DNA of 64,000 nucleotides from Caccousia sp900752115 (lineage in GTDB: Bacteria > Bacillota > Clostridia > Oscillospirales > Acutalibacteraceae). Positions within the stretch are counted from its first letter, which is position 1; every line of letters begins with the position of its first letter. The notes beneath the pieces were generated by a model. That model worked only from the letters and a program-made list of their open reading frames with translations, had not been told where the DNA came from and made no database searches. Shown here one piece after another: positions 17,803 to 25,470 of this stretch. The stretch is taken from positions 30,041 through 94,040 of the forward strand of contig CABRNB010000001.1 in NCBI GenBank assembly GCA_902472225.1. Direction: 5' to 3'. Made by a program: the position numbers and the translations under genes.

Positions 17803-19359
17803 TTACCGTGCTGCGGGAAGGGTAATCAAAAATTCCGCGCCGTGGCCGAGAACGGGGTGCGCGGACAGCGCGATCGTTCCGCCGTGCAGTTCGACAATGC
17901 GCCGGGTAATGGACAGGCCGAGTCCGCTGCCTCCGCCGCCGCGCGCATCGCTGCCGACAACGAAAGGATCGAAGATGGTGCGCGCTTTTTCCCTGGGAAT
18001 TCCCGCCCCATTGTCCGCGATGCGGATAAGGACGCTGTCTCCGTCGCGCCGAACGGAGACAAGCAGCAGGGTGCCGAGACGGTTGTGGCGCAGCGAGTTC
18101 GTGATCAGGTTATCGAGAGCGCGTCCGAGTTGGAACGCGTCGAGGCGGCAGAAGATCGGCTCCTCGGGAATGCGGACGTCAAGCCCGAAGCCTGCCAGTT
18201 CGATTTCACCGTATTTTCCGGCAAGGTATTCGCGCAGATATTCGCACAGATCCCGCTGCTCCGGATGGAGGACAAACGCGGGGTGCTCAACCTTTCCGTA
18301 CTCGTGGAAAGCGTCGGCGAGCTGAGCAAGCGACCGGGAGCGTGAGCGGATGACCTCGAGGCAGCGTGCCTGCTCTTCGGGAGGAATTTTTCCTGACGCG
18401 AGCGCGTCGGCGTATCCGGCAATCACCGTGACGGGTGTTTTCAGATCATGCGAGACGTCCGCAATCATCTGCTGCCGGGCGCGATCGAGGCGGTCACGTT
18501 CCTTTTCGCTCTCCTCGAGGCGGGAGGAGAGAACGTCGAAGCTGCGTCCGATCCGCCGGATTTCCCGCACGCCGGAGCAATCTCCCACCGTAACGGAGCG
18601 GCCCTCCGCTCGGGCGGCGATTGCCTCGCCGAGCCGGTCAAGCGGCCTGCGGATGGCCCGGCTGATCCGTACGACAAAGAACACCGCCGCCAGCACACAG
18701 AGGGGCGGCAGGAGAAGCCAGATACGCAGGGAGGCCTGATATGCACGGTAGGTTTCTTGTTCGTCGGGATAGGCGGTTTTCATAAGCAGAATCAGGGACC
18801 TGCCGCCGCTCTCGAAGGCTGTGAGGCTGAGATCGGCCTTGGCGGGGAGGATGCCGGCGAGCAGTGCGTACTCGCGCTGGGTATATTGCGTTTTTCCGTC
18901 GCTGAGGCCGCCGGAGACGACGCGGTACGAGGAGTCGAGCACCATTTCCTCCGAGGAACCGTCCGACATATACCGCGTGACGTGGTATTGTGTCTCGCCG
19001 TCTGTCCCGCGGACCGGGTAAGCTTCCACGTGAGAGCCGGAGTCGTATTCGCTGACGCAGGCCAGTTCCCCCGCCGTCATCCCGCCGAGCGAATCGTCGG
19101 ACGCCCAAAGCGCCTCGCCTTCCGGCGTGAGAACGGCAAACGCATCCTCTCCGCCGAGATAGGAGCGCAGCGTGTCAAAGCTCCCTCCCGTGAGCGCGGG
19201 ATCGGAGACAAGCCCGTCCCAGTCCGTGACGTCATAGATTCGATCGACGCTGGCGTTCCACAGCCAGTAAACGCCGACTGCCACTGCGGCAAGCGTTACG
19301 GCGAACAGGAGGAAGGATTCCGTGAGAAGCGCGGACAGGCCGCGCTCCTTACGCTTCAA
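17803..19359 (-). CDS. Sensor histidine kinase
   Basis: 518 residues from a TTG start at 19359; no ATG or GTG follows until well inside the membrane segment. Membrane segment ~9-31, extracellular sensor region ~32-200, second membrane segment ~212-232 (LLLPPLCVLAAVFFVV), HAMP linker, HisKA with SHDLKTPV (phosphorylated His304), and HATPase with NLITNSLRHN, DNGAGIP and GGSGLGLS. The gene overlaps the response regulator end by 11 nt, so the pair is translationally coupled. The signal is unknown; the neighbouring ABC/CARDB operon is the likely target. Confidence 0.93.
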   Translation of the reverse strand: MKRKERGLSALLTESFLLFAVTLAAVAVGVYWLWNASVDRIYDVTDWDGLVSDPALTGGSFDTLRSYLGGEDAFAVLTPEGEALWASDDSLGGMTAGELACVSEYDSGSHVEAYPVRGTDGETQYHVTRYMSDGSSEEMVLDSSYRVVSGGLSDGKTQYTQREYALLAGILPAKADLSLTAFESGGRSLILLMKTAYPDEQETYRAYQASLRIWLLLPPLCVLAAVFFVVRISRAIRRPLDRLGEAIAARAEGRSVTVGDCSGVREIRRIGRSFDVLSSRLEESEKERDRLDRARQQMIADVSHDLKTPVTVIAGYADALASGKIPPEEQARCLEVIRSRSRSLAQLADAFHEYGKVEHPAFVLHPEQRDLCEYLREYLAGKYGEIELAGFGLDVRIPEEPIFCRLDAFQLGRALDNLITNSLRHNRLGTLLLVSVRRDGDSVLIRIADNGAGIPREKARTIFDPFVVGSDARGGGGSGLGLSITRRIVELHGGTIALSAHPVLGHGAEFLITLPAAR

Positions 19360-20023
19360 TTTTGTACCCGAGCCCGCGAATGGTAACGATATGACGCGGG
19401 TTTTTCGGGTCCTCCTCGATCTTGTCGCGAAGCCTGGAGATATGGACCATCATGGTGACGTCGCTGCTCTCAAAATATTCGCCCGCAATTCCCTCGTAGA
19501 GCTGCACCTTTGTGAAAATCCGGCCGGGTGAGCGCATGAGAAGCGCGAGAATTTTGTATTCCATCGGCGTGAGCGGGACAAGCTGCCCGTTTTTCCGCAG
19601 CTCGCAGCGCGCCGTGTCAAGCGTCAGCTCTCCCACCGTGAGCAGGTTTCCCGCGCCGCGTTCCGTCCGCCGCAGCTGGGCCTTCACGCGCGCGACAATC
19701 TCCATGGGATTGAACGGTTTTGCGACGTAGTCGTCCGCGCCGAGATTGAGGCCGAGAATTTTGTCTACGTCCTGGCTCTTGGCGGAGAGAATCAGGATCG
19801 GAATGTCACTCTGCCGCCGCAGCGCTTTGGTGAGCTCAAAACCGTTCATACGCGGCATCATTACGTCAAGAATCGCGAGCTGGGGCGAACACTCCTCCGC
19901 TTTGCGCAGTGCCTCGGCTCCGTCCGCCGCCTCGACAATTTCAAAGCCTTCGCCCTCGAGATAGAGGCGCAGCAGGCCGCGAATGTCGGCGTCGTCCTCT
20001 GCGATCAGAATTTTCGTCCCCAT
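19349..20023 (-). CDS. OmpR-family response regulator
   Basis: 224 residues. Receiver domain 1-~120 with the acidic pocket EDDAD, phosphorylated Asp53 in LDVMMPRMNG, and the KPFNPMEI lysine. The C-terminal winged-helix DNA-binding domain (~130-222) ends in VRGLGYKIEA-like VTIRGLGYKIEA. GGGAGG precedes ATG 20023. First gene of the two-component operon. It most likely controls the ABC/CARDB operon immediately downstream. Confidence 0.95.
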   Translation of the reverse strand: MGTKILIAEDDADIRGLLRLYLEGEGFEIVEAADGAEALRKAEECSPQLAILDVMMPRMNGFELTKALRRQSDIPILILSAKSQDVDKILGLNLGADDYVAKPFNPMEIVARVKAQLRRTERGAGNLLTVGELTLDTARCELRKNGQLVPLTPMEYKILALLMRSPGRIFTKVQLYEGIAGEYFESSDVTMMVHISRLRDKIEEDPKNPRHIVTIRGLGYKIEA

Positions 20024-20055
20024 TGTTTCGACCTCCCTGTCGTTTATCTGCCCTT

Positions 20056-20085
20056 ATGCTACACTGCGCGGACTATTCTTGTCAA
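20056..20085 (-). promoter_or_regulatory. Promoter of the two-component operon
   Basis: Minus-strand TTGACA (complement of 20080-20085), an 18-nt spacer and TAGCAT (complement of 20056-20061), about 35 nt before the response regulator start. The perfect -35 box makes it likely. Confidence 0.55.
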
Positions 20086-20117
20086 CCGGGGCGGAGAAAA
20101 GTTCCCCGAAGGAGAAG

Positions 20118-20161
20118 GAACGCCGTGTTTCTGCTCCCTTTGGGGAGAGGACACGGCGTTC
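20118..20161. terminator. Long stem-loop after the sulfatase remnant
   Basis: Arms GAACGCCGTGT (20118-20128) and ACACGGCGTTC (20151-20161), with an inner CTCCC/GGGAG hairpin. It follows the sulfatase remnant stop within 10 nt. The minus-strand side is only pyrimidine-rich, not a pure T-run, so terminator function is moderate. Confidence 0.5.
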
Positions 20162-20168
20162 AATGGAC

Positions 20169-20974
20169 TCAGCAGTTGGGCAGAGTTGCGTTCGAGAGGC
20201 AGTTGACGGGCGTGCGGCCCGGAATCAGGCGCTCGCCGTCGGAGTAGCCTTCCTCGGAATCTTTGAGCTCCGCAATCAGCAGGCGGCGCAGGTACGCGAT
20301 CCGCTTCTGTTTGTCCGGATCGCCGATTGCGTTGTGCGTCTCGTCCGGATCGTGCTCGAGGTCGAAATACTGCTCCTCATTTCGCTCGGGCAGCCAGATA
20401 TATTTGTCCGTCTTCGTGACGATGAACTGGCTCGACCAGCGGTTGAAGGAGAAGCTGTGCTCGCCGTGCAGATAGTCGCGCTCGACGGGCCGCAGCATAC
20501 TTTGCCCGTCCAGGTGCTTCGGGATCGGCGCGCCCGCCAGGTCGAGCAGCGTGGGCATCACGTCGCGCAGCTCAACGAGAGAATTGTCCACGCGGCCGCG
20601 CGGGCCGATGAAACGCTCCGGGCCGCTGATGAACATGGGGATATGGGCGCTGCCGTTGTAGGGCAGCGATTTGCGGCACCAGCCGTGATCGGAGAGCATC
20701 TCGCCGTGATCGGAGGTAAAGAGGATCACCGTATTATCCATCAGCTTATGCTCGATCAGCGCCTGGAGAATGCGCCCAATCTGATGGTCGACGTGGGTGA
20801 TGCAAGCGTAGTAGCCGACCTGCTGCTGGCGGATGAGCTCCGGGTCACGGGAACCGGTGCAGGAATTAAAGACTATACCGCGTTTTTCGAGCATCGCCTT
20901 GTCATCCCAGTCGCCGCGCACGGGCGGGCGAAGGTTTTTGTCCTTGTAAAGGTCAAAGTACGACTCTTTTTCAT
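20169..20974 (-). pseudogene. Sulfatase, N-terminally deleted remnant
   Basis: About 265 residues of a type I sulfatase C-terminal half: HVDHQIGRIL, then TVILFTSDHGEMLSDHG with the metal-binding Asp-His, RVDNSLVELRDVMPTLLDLAG, YFDLEHDPDETHN. The N-terminal half with the formylglycine motif (CxPSR) is absent, so it cannot be active. At the joint GAGAGGAG and ATGAAAAAG (ATG 20974) look like the old ribosome binding site and start, but that ATG is now one frame off the sulfatase reading frame. The upstream open frame to 21131 is arginine/proline-rich translated spacer. Neighbour of a deleted binding protein; sugar permease genes expected between them are missing. Confidence 0.8.
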
Positions 20975-21059
20975 GCAGTGCTGCTCCTCTCTCAAAACTC
21001 CGGGCGGGGCGGTCCCGTTCGGCACATCCGGCCCGGAGAGGTGGCTGCGGGGGAGGGCG

Positions 21060-21120
21060 GCGTCCGGCGCGCGCCGGACGCTTTCCCGTGATAGTAGAAC
21101 AGGGAGGCTCTAAGCCTCCC
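21060..21120. terminator. Two GC-rich hairpins between the two decayed genes
   Basis: A perfect 22-bp palindrome at 21060-21081 (arms GCGTCCGGC/GCCGGACGC) and a hairpin GGGAGGCT-CTA-AGCCTCCC at 21102-21120. The second lies 45 nt beyond the binding-protein stop and probably ends its transcript; neither has a clear T-run on the minus strand. Confidence 0.45.
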
Positions 21121-21164
21121 CGTTCCGTCATGCAAGTATGTTTCCGTTCAGCGGAACGCGCGGA

Positions 21165-21968
21165 TTAATACAGCGCGTCCATAGCCTCCACAAAGCCCTG
21201 ACCGTCGAGGCTGCCCTCGAAGAGCTTCGCGGCGGGATCCTGGAAGGCGGTGCCGAGGTCAGCGTTGGCGTTCATGCCGCAGTTCCAGTCGTAAACGCCG
21301 GTCTGGACGTTGAAGGCCTCACGGACACCGGCCAGCATCTCGGGCCACTCCTCATTGCGGATATCGGCCGGAATGCCGTTGCTCGCCATAGCCATCTTGG
21401 CGTCATACTCACCGGAGGTGATTTTCACGATGAGATCGAAGGCCTCCTGCGGATGCTCGGAGTAGGAGGGGATGGCGATCAGCTCGCCGGCCCAGTTGCG
21501 CACCGCGGCGGGCAGCGCAGCGACGGCGTAATCCTCATAGCCCACAGCCGCTGCCATGTCCTCGAGGCTCAGGCAGCTTTTGTTGTACTGCGTGGAAACG
21601 CGCTGGAAGTCCTCGTCGAAGAGGTCGATGGAAGTTTTGCTGTCCAGAGCGGCCTGGATGGTCTGCTGCTGGGTGTCACGGCCGTTCCACTGCACGGTGA
21701 CCTGAATGCCGGTCTCCGCCGTGTAGGCGTCAATGGTCTCCTGAATGGCGATGGCCTGCGGTTCGGTGGAGTTCCACATGGACCAGTAGGTCAGCGTGAC
21801 GTCGCTCGTCGCGCCGCCCTCGGCGTCGTCTCCGGCGTCGGCGACGCTCTCGGTGGTATCACCGGCAGACTCGCCGCCGGCAGTGCTGGAGGCAGGCGCG
21901 GTCTGGCAGGCGCTCAGGGCGCCGGCAACGAGGAGCGCGGCCAGGATGGTGCTGAGAAGCTTTTTCAT
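21165..21968 (-). pseudogene. Extracellular sugar-binding lipoprotein with internal deletion
   Basis: 267 residues in one open frame from ATG 21968 (GGGAGGG upstream); family members are about 400-440. Signal peptide and lipobox LSAC come first, then an acidic Ser/Ala linker, then the family N-terminus (LTYWSMWNSTEPQ...TGIQVTVQWNGRDTQQQT...DLFDEDFQR). After WAGELIAIPS it jumps straight to the family C-terminus YSEHPQEAFDLI...GFVEAMDALY. The middle, about 150-180 residues with the ligand cleft, is missing; the joint lies near 21456-21475. The frame is intact, so a product may be made, but sugar binding is unlikely. Confidence 0.8.
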
Positions 21969-22043
21969 AAAATAAACCCTCCCTAAATTGAGCAGGCGGC
22001 TGAAGATAAAATTTCTGTACAAAATTTCTATAATTCTTAACCT

Positions 22044-22071
22044 GTTTCTGTACCTTTAGTATACAGGAAAC
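22044..22071 (-). promoter_or_regulatory. Promoter and operator-like palindrome of the binding-protein gene
   Basis: On the minus strand TATACT (complement of 22058-22063) with a TG before it is an extended -10. It sits within an imperfect inverted repeat GTTTC-TGTAC / GTATAC-GGAAAC (22044-22071), the size of a LacI/GntR-type operator. The gap 21969-22290 otherwise holds only the dcd terminator. Confidence 0.4.
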
Positions 22072-22239
22072 CAAAAGAAAAGGAACTGGAATCTTGCTCT
22101 ATCCTTTATATTTGTTGTGAAAGATGCCTGATTTTTCTAAACTTTGAGGGAAAAATGCTGCTTTTCCTCTTTTCTTCGGGGAGCGTCAAGGCTTTTTTCG
22201 ACGCTTTTTGCACTGTTTCCACGCCGACAGGCACGCACC

Positions 22240-22278
22240 AAAAAAAGCCGGGAGCTCAATCGGTGAGCTCCCGGCTTT
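22240..22278 (-). terminator. Intrinsic terminator of dcd
   Basis: Perfect arms AAGCCGGGAGCTCA (22245-22258) and TGAGCTCCCGGCTT (22264-22277), loop ATCGG, and on the minus strand a run of T after the stem (complement of the A-run 22240-22246). Confidence 0.92.
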
Positions 22279-22290
22279 CGGGTCGGAATT

Positions 22291-22818
22291 TTATTTTCCT
22301 TTTTCAAAATCGCGATACATCATGCTGGGCTGGATTCCGGTGTTGTTCTGATATTTTCCGCTGTGGTACGGTTCATAGTCTCCGTGGAGATCATGGTAAT
22401 AAATCTGGCAGATTTCCACGTTCGGGTAAATGACAATAGGCTGCACGCAGAAAATTTCCAGAGTCCAGTAACCTGCGAAGCCTACGTCGCCGAAGCCTGC
22501 GGTCACATGGATAAACAAGCCGAGCCGTCCGGTGGAGGAACGGCCCTCCAGCATGGGAACAAAGCCCTCTGTCTTCGTATATTCATTGGTGCGCCCCAGA
22601 TAAAGCCGGTGCGGCTCAAGCCGCAGTCCGCTTTCGGGGATTTCGATACGGCGGCACGGGTTCGGTACCTTCATGTCGAGCACCGTGTTTTCGTAGACGA
22701 GCAGCTCCGGCGCAAGCGTCAGATTGTAGCTGTTCGGGTTGAGCCGGCTCTTGTCAAACGGCTCAATGATGATATTTCCGCCGATCTGGCGTTCAATTTC
22801 CTTTCCGGATAAAATCAT
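22291..22818 (-). CDS. dcd: dCTP deaminase
   Basis: Converts dCTP to dUTP (or dUMP in bifunctional members), feeding dTMP synthesis. 175 residues, normal length. Signatures: SGKEIERQI at the start, LNPNSYNLTLAPEL, and the catalytic/nucleotide region EGRSSTGRLGLFIHVTAGFGDVGF. GGAGGAG lies 6 nt before ATG 22818. Only 23 nt from the preceding degV stop, so it may be the last gene of the degV transcript, ending at the strong terminator below it. Confidence 0.92.
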   Translation of the reverse strand: MILSGKEIERQIGGNIIIEPFDKSRLNPNSYNLTLAPELLVYENTVLDMKVPNPCRRIEIPESGLRLEPHRLYLGRTNEYTKTEGFVPMLEGRSSTGRLGLFIHVTAGFGDVGFAGYWTLEIFCVQPIVIYPNVEICQIYYHDLHGDYEPYHSGKYQNNTGIQPSMMYRDFEKGK

Positions 22819-22841
22819 GAAAGCTCCTCCTGACGGCCGGT

Positions 22842-23732
22842 TCAGCCGCGGTTGCCGCTCAGATAAAAAATGGCGATGCCGCCCGGGCCGGTGTGGGTGC
22901 CGAGAATCGGGCCGAGGTCGTTGACGATGATCTCCTTCGGATGGACGCGGCTTTTCGTCTGCTTATACAGATACTTTGCATCCTCCTGAGCGTCGCAGTG
23001 CACAATGAACACCGTCTGATTTTCCGGCTGCTGGATGCTCTTTTCCATCTGGTTCAGCAGCGCGTCGAGAGACTGACGGCGGCCGCGCACCTTCATGGCG
23101 GGAATGAGATGACCCTCGTCGTCGATGCGGAGCACAGGCTTGATGCCGAGCATGGAGCCGAACAGAGCGGCAGCAGCGGAGAGACGTCCGCCGCGCTTCA
23201 AATGGTTGAGGTCGTCGACGGTGAAATACTGTGAGAGGCTGAAGCGGTGCACGCTCACCCATTCTGCCGCCTCATCCAGGGTGGCTCCGGCTTTTTGCTT
23301 GAGGGCGGCGTAATATACGAGCAGGCCCTCGCCCATGGAGACTGCCAGGGAGTCGACCGGAACAACCCGGCGGCCCGGATATTTTTCCTTGAGCTGTTCA
23401 ATGGCTTCGAGTGCGCGCTGGTATGTGCCGGACAGGGAGGAGGAGAAGCCGATATACAGCACGTCGAGCCCCTCGCGCAGATACGGCTCAAAGGTTTCGA
23501 GAAAGGTGACGGTGTTGATCTGGTTTGTCTTGGACATTTCTCCGGCGCGCAGGCGGCCGTAGAATTCCTTACTCGACATCTCACGCGCGTCCGGGTAATT
23601 GTGGTAAACCTCGTCGCCGAAGATGAACTCCATGGGAATGACTTCGACGTCGAGCTCCTCGACAAGCTTTGGAGTCAGATCGCTGGTGGAATCCGTGACA
23701 ATCTTGTACGTGCAGCTGTTTTTGTTTGCCAT
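22842..23732 (-). CDS. DegV-family fatty-acid-binding protein
   Basis: 296 residues from ATG 23732; GAGAGGAG lies 11 nt upstream, while a TTG 24 nt earlier has none. DegV fold: IVTDSTSDL (phosphate/carboxylate loop), TNQINTVTF, GFSSSLSGTY, VDSLAVSMGEG, DDLNHLKRGGR, GIKPVLRI, HTGPGGIAIFY. Some DegV proteins (FakB) hand exogenous fatty acids to the FakA kinase; fakA is not in this window. Paralog of the next gene, 28 nt upstream. Confidence 0.9.
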   Translation of the reverse strand: MANKNSCTYKIVTDSTSDLTPKLVEELDVEVIPMEFIFGDEVYHNYPDAREMSSKEFYGRLRAGEMSKTNQINTVTFLETFEPYLREGLDVLYIGFSSSLSGTYQRALEAIEQLKEKYPGRRVVPVDSLAVSMGEGLLVYYAALKQKAGATLDEAAEWVSVHRFSLSQYFTVDDLNHLKRGGRLSAAAALFGSMLGIKPVLRIDDEGHLIPAMKVRGRRQSLDALLNQMEKSIQQPENQTVFIVHCDAQEDAKYLYKQTKSRVHPKEIIVNDLGPILGTHTGPGGIAIFYLSGNRG

Positions 23733-23760
23733 TTCAGGCAGCGCTCCTCTCGACAATCAT

Positions 23761-24636
23761 TCAGTCCTTGTTGTCCGCCATGAAGAACAGGGCGATGGTG
23801 CCGGGGCCGGAATGGGCGCCGATCACCGGACCGATCATATTGATATAGATTTTGGTACCGGGGAACTTTTCGCGGATCTGGGCCGCGACATATTCGGCGT
23901 CCTGCTGGGCGTCGCCATGGCTCAGAAAAACGGTTTTGGCATTTTCCAGCTGAGCGGTTTTACCCATATGCTTGACAAGGGCGTCAAGGGACTGGCGGCG
24001 GCCGCGCACCTTTTCGACCGGGATCAGATGACCCTCGTTGTCAACGTGAAGAACCGGCTTGATGCCGAGCATGGTGCCGACAAAGGCCGCCGTGCTGCTG
24101 ACGCGTCCGCCGCGCTTCAGATGGTTGAGGTCATCGACGGTGAACCAGTGTGCGAGGTGGTTGCGGTTGTCAATCACCCACTGCTCGAGCTCCTGCATGG
24201 AAAGGCCCGCGCGCTTCTGCTGCACGGCATAGTACACCAAAAGGCCCTCGCCCATGGAAGCGGCAAGCGTGTCCACCACGATGATGGTGCGTTCCGGGAA
24301 GCGGGTGCGCAGCTCTTCGACCGCCATACAGGCGCTGTTGTACGTGCCGGAGAGGCCGGATGAGAACGCCATATAGAAAAGATCATGACCGGCGCTGAGG
24401 ATGGGGGTGAAGACGTCAATGAAAGTTGCCGTATTGATCTGATTGGTGGTGGAGCTTTCGCCGCTGCGGATGCGGCTGTAAAACTCTTTGGCACTCATAT
24501 CACGTTCGTCGGGGTAGTTTCGATAGACCTTCTCGCCCATGACAAATTCCATGGGGATCACCTGGATGTCCAGTTCATCGATCAGGGCTGGGGTAAAGTC
24601 GCAGTTGGAATCGGTAATGATTTTGTAGTCGCTCAT
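23761..24636 (-). CDS. DegV-family fatty-acid-binding protein
   Basis: 291 residues with the same motif order as its neighbour (IITDSNCDF, TNQINTATF, AFSSGLSGTY, VDTLAASMGEG, DDLNHLKRGGR, GIKPVLHV, HSGPGTIALFF). The pair is about half identical by eye and most likely arose by tandem duplication. Multiple FakB-like proteins with different acyl-chain preference are known in Firmicutes, which suggests divided specificity. GAGGAG precedes ATG 24636. First gene behind a good promoter. Confidence 0.9.
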   Translation of the reverse strand: MSDYKIITDSNCDFTPALIDELDIQVIPMEFVMGEKVYRNYPDERDMSAKEFYSRIRSGESSTTNQINTATFIDVFTPILSAGHDLFYMAFSSGLSGTYNSACMAVEELRTRFPERTIIVVDTLAASMGEGLLVYYAVQQKRAGLSMQELEQWVIDNRNHLAHWFTVDDLNHLKRGGRVSSTAAFVGTMLGIKPVLHVDNEGHLIPVEKVRGRRQSLDALVKHMGKTAQLENAKTVFLSHGDAQQDAEYVAAQIREKFPGTKIYINMIGPVIGAHSGPGTIALFFMADNKD

Positions 24637-24703
24637 AAATGGAAGCTCCTCTCATCTTTTATAGTATATCGGAAAGGGCCGCCTGGCCGAATTGTTTCAT
24701 TTT

Positions 24704-24732
24704 ATTATACCTTTTTTTTGCGGATGTGTCCA
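24704..24732 (-). promoter_or_regulatory. Promoter of the degV-degV-dcd unit
   Basis: Minus strand TGGACA (complement of 24727-24732), a 17-nt spacer and TATAAT (complement of 24704-24709), about 70 nt before the first degV gene. Confidence 0.8.
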
Positions 24733-24756
24733 CCGTTTCCAGAGAAAAGCGGCGCG

Positions 24757-24789
24757 AAAAAAGGCTCCCCTCCTTGTGAGAGGGAAGCC
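24757..24789 (-). terminator. Terminator of the 6S-like RNA
   Basis: Minus strand GGCTTCCCTC-TCACAA-GGAGGGGAGCC followed by T6 (complement of 24757-24762). It ends the transcript carrying the structured RNA at 24815-24962. Confidence 0.9.
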
Positions 24790-24814
24790 GTTTTCTCAAA
24801 GTACCCCGCCTGGC

Positions 24815-24962
24815 CGTAATGTGTGAGAATAACCTGCCTACGGAAAGCAGGTGGGTGCCCGCCCAACGGTTTCACGCTCCCTTCTTCCGGCAAAGCCGGG
24901 AGGTCTGCAATCTGCCGCCGGAGCTAAGCTCCCGATTCAAAAGTGTAGGGTTATCATACGCA
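24815..24962 (-). ncRNA. ssrS: Probable 6S RNA (SsrS)
   Basis: A gene-free, structured stretch between the DUF1292 gene and a terminator. Read on the minus strand, the ends pair (GATAACC near the 5' end with GGTTAT near the 3' end). The centre has CTCCCGG...CCGGAAG..GGGAG, followed by GAAACCG and GGGCACCCACCTGC. The order AAG-(...)-AAAC-G...CAC...CACCT resembles the 3' half of known 6S RNAs, and 6S in Firmicutes often lies in such an intergenic position. 6S RNA sequesters sigma-70/A RNA polymerase in stationary phase. TATGAT (complement of 24953-24958) could be a -10, but it would start the RNA inside the closing stem, so processing from the DUF1292 transcript is also possible. Recognition is from memory. 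Confidence 0.62.
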
Positions 24963-24991
24963 AGTCCGCGAACCAGGCAGGAAAAGTCTTT

Positions 24992-25297
24992 TTATTCCTC
25001 TTCGGATTCCTCTGCCTCAAACATCTCGTCGAAGCGCTTTTCAAACTCAGCGGCAAGGCGATCGGCGAGCTCGTCGTCCTCCACCTCGGCCAGCTGCTGC
25101 TCGCCGTCCTCTTCGAAGGCCTGGAAAATATAGTAGGAGCCGTCGGCTTCTACCTGATCCTGCGGATCTTCAAAGGTGGGGAGCAGGGCGTAGAAGCAGC
25201 CCTCGTCGTTTTCTATGATATCCAGGATCTCAAACTCATGCTCCTGGCCGTCCTCGTCCACAAGTGTGAGCAGATCCGGGCTGAAATCTTCGTTCAT
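24992..25297 (-). CDS. DUF1292 (YrzB/UPF0473) family protein
   Basis: 101 residues from ATG 25297, with AAAGGAG upstream; the frame remains open further 5' through the promoter. Core pattern LVDEDGQEHEFEILDIIENDEGCFYALLPTF is diagnostic for DUF1292, and the C-terminal half is strongly acidic (ADRLAAEFEKRFDEMFEAEESEEE). Function of the family is unknown. In Bacillota it usually neighbours ireB and ruvX; here ruvX is 18 kb away. The probable 6S RNA follows on the same strand without an intervening terminator. Confidence 0.88.
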   Translation of the reverse strand: MNEDFSPDLLTLVDEDGQEHEFEILDIIENDEGCFYALLPTFEDPQDQVEADGSYYIFQAFEEDGEQQLAEVEDDELADRLAAEFEKRFDEMFEAEESEEE

Positions 25298-25336
25298 ACC
25301 AAAGCATACTCCTTTCTGAAGAACTCTTTCGTATGT

Positions 25337-25365
25337 ATTGTACATGCGATTTGCTCCGAAGTCAA
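25337..25365 (-). promoter_or_regulatory. Promoter of the DUF1292 gene
   Basis: Minus strand TTGACT (complement of 25360-25365), a 17-nt spacer and TACAAT (complement of 25337-25342). It is divergent from the large-RNA promoter 70 nt away. Confidence 0.8.
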
Positions 25366-25435
25366 CCGAAAAATCAATGAAAGAAAAAATAAACAGTTTT
25401 TTAAAAGTTTGTTTATATTTTTTCATCAAAAACAC

Positions 25436-25469
25436 TTGACAATACCGCGCCGGTGTAGTATAGTATAAT
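25436..25469 (+). promoter_or_regulatory. Strong promoter of the large non-coding RNA
   Basis: Perfect TTGACA (25436-25441), a 17-nt spacer and TATAGT (25459-25464); a TATAAT (25464-25469) overlaps at 22 nt. Predicted transcription start near 25471. No gene start follows for 1.48 kb. Confidence 0.85.
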
Positions 25470-25470
25470 C

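Noticed and set aside
20975..21131. N-terminal extension of the sulfatase open frame
   Set aside because: Reads through two GC-rich hairpins, is Arg/Pro-rich and has no ribosome binding site; it is translated spacer.
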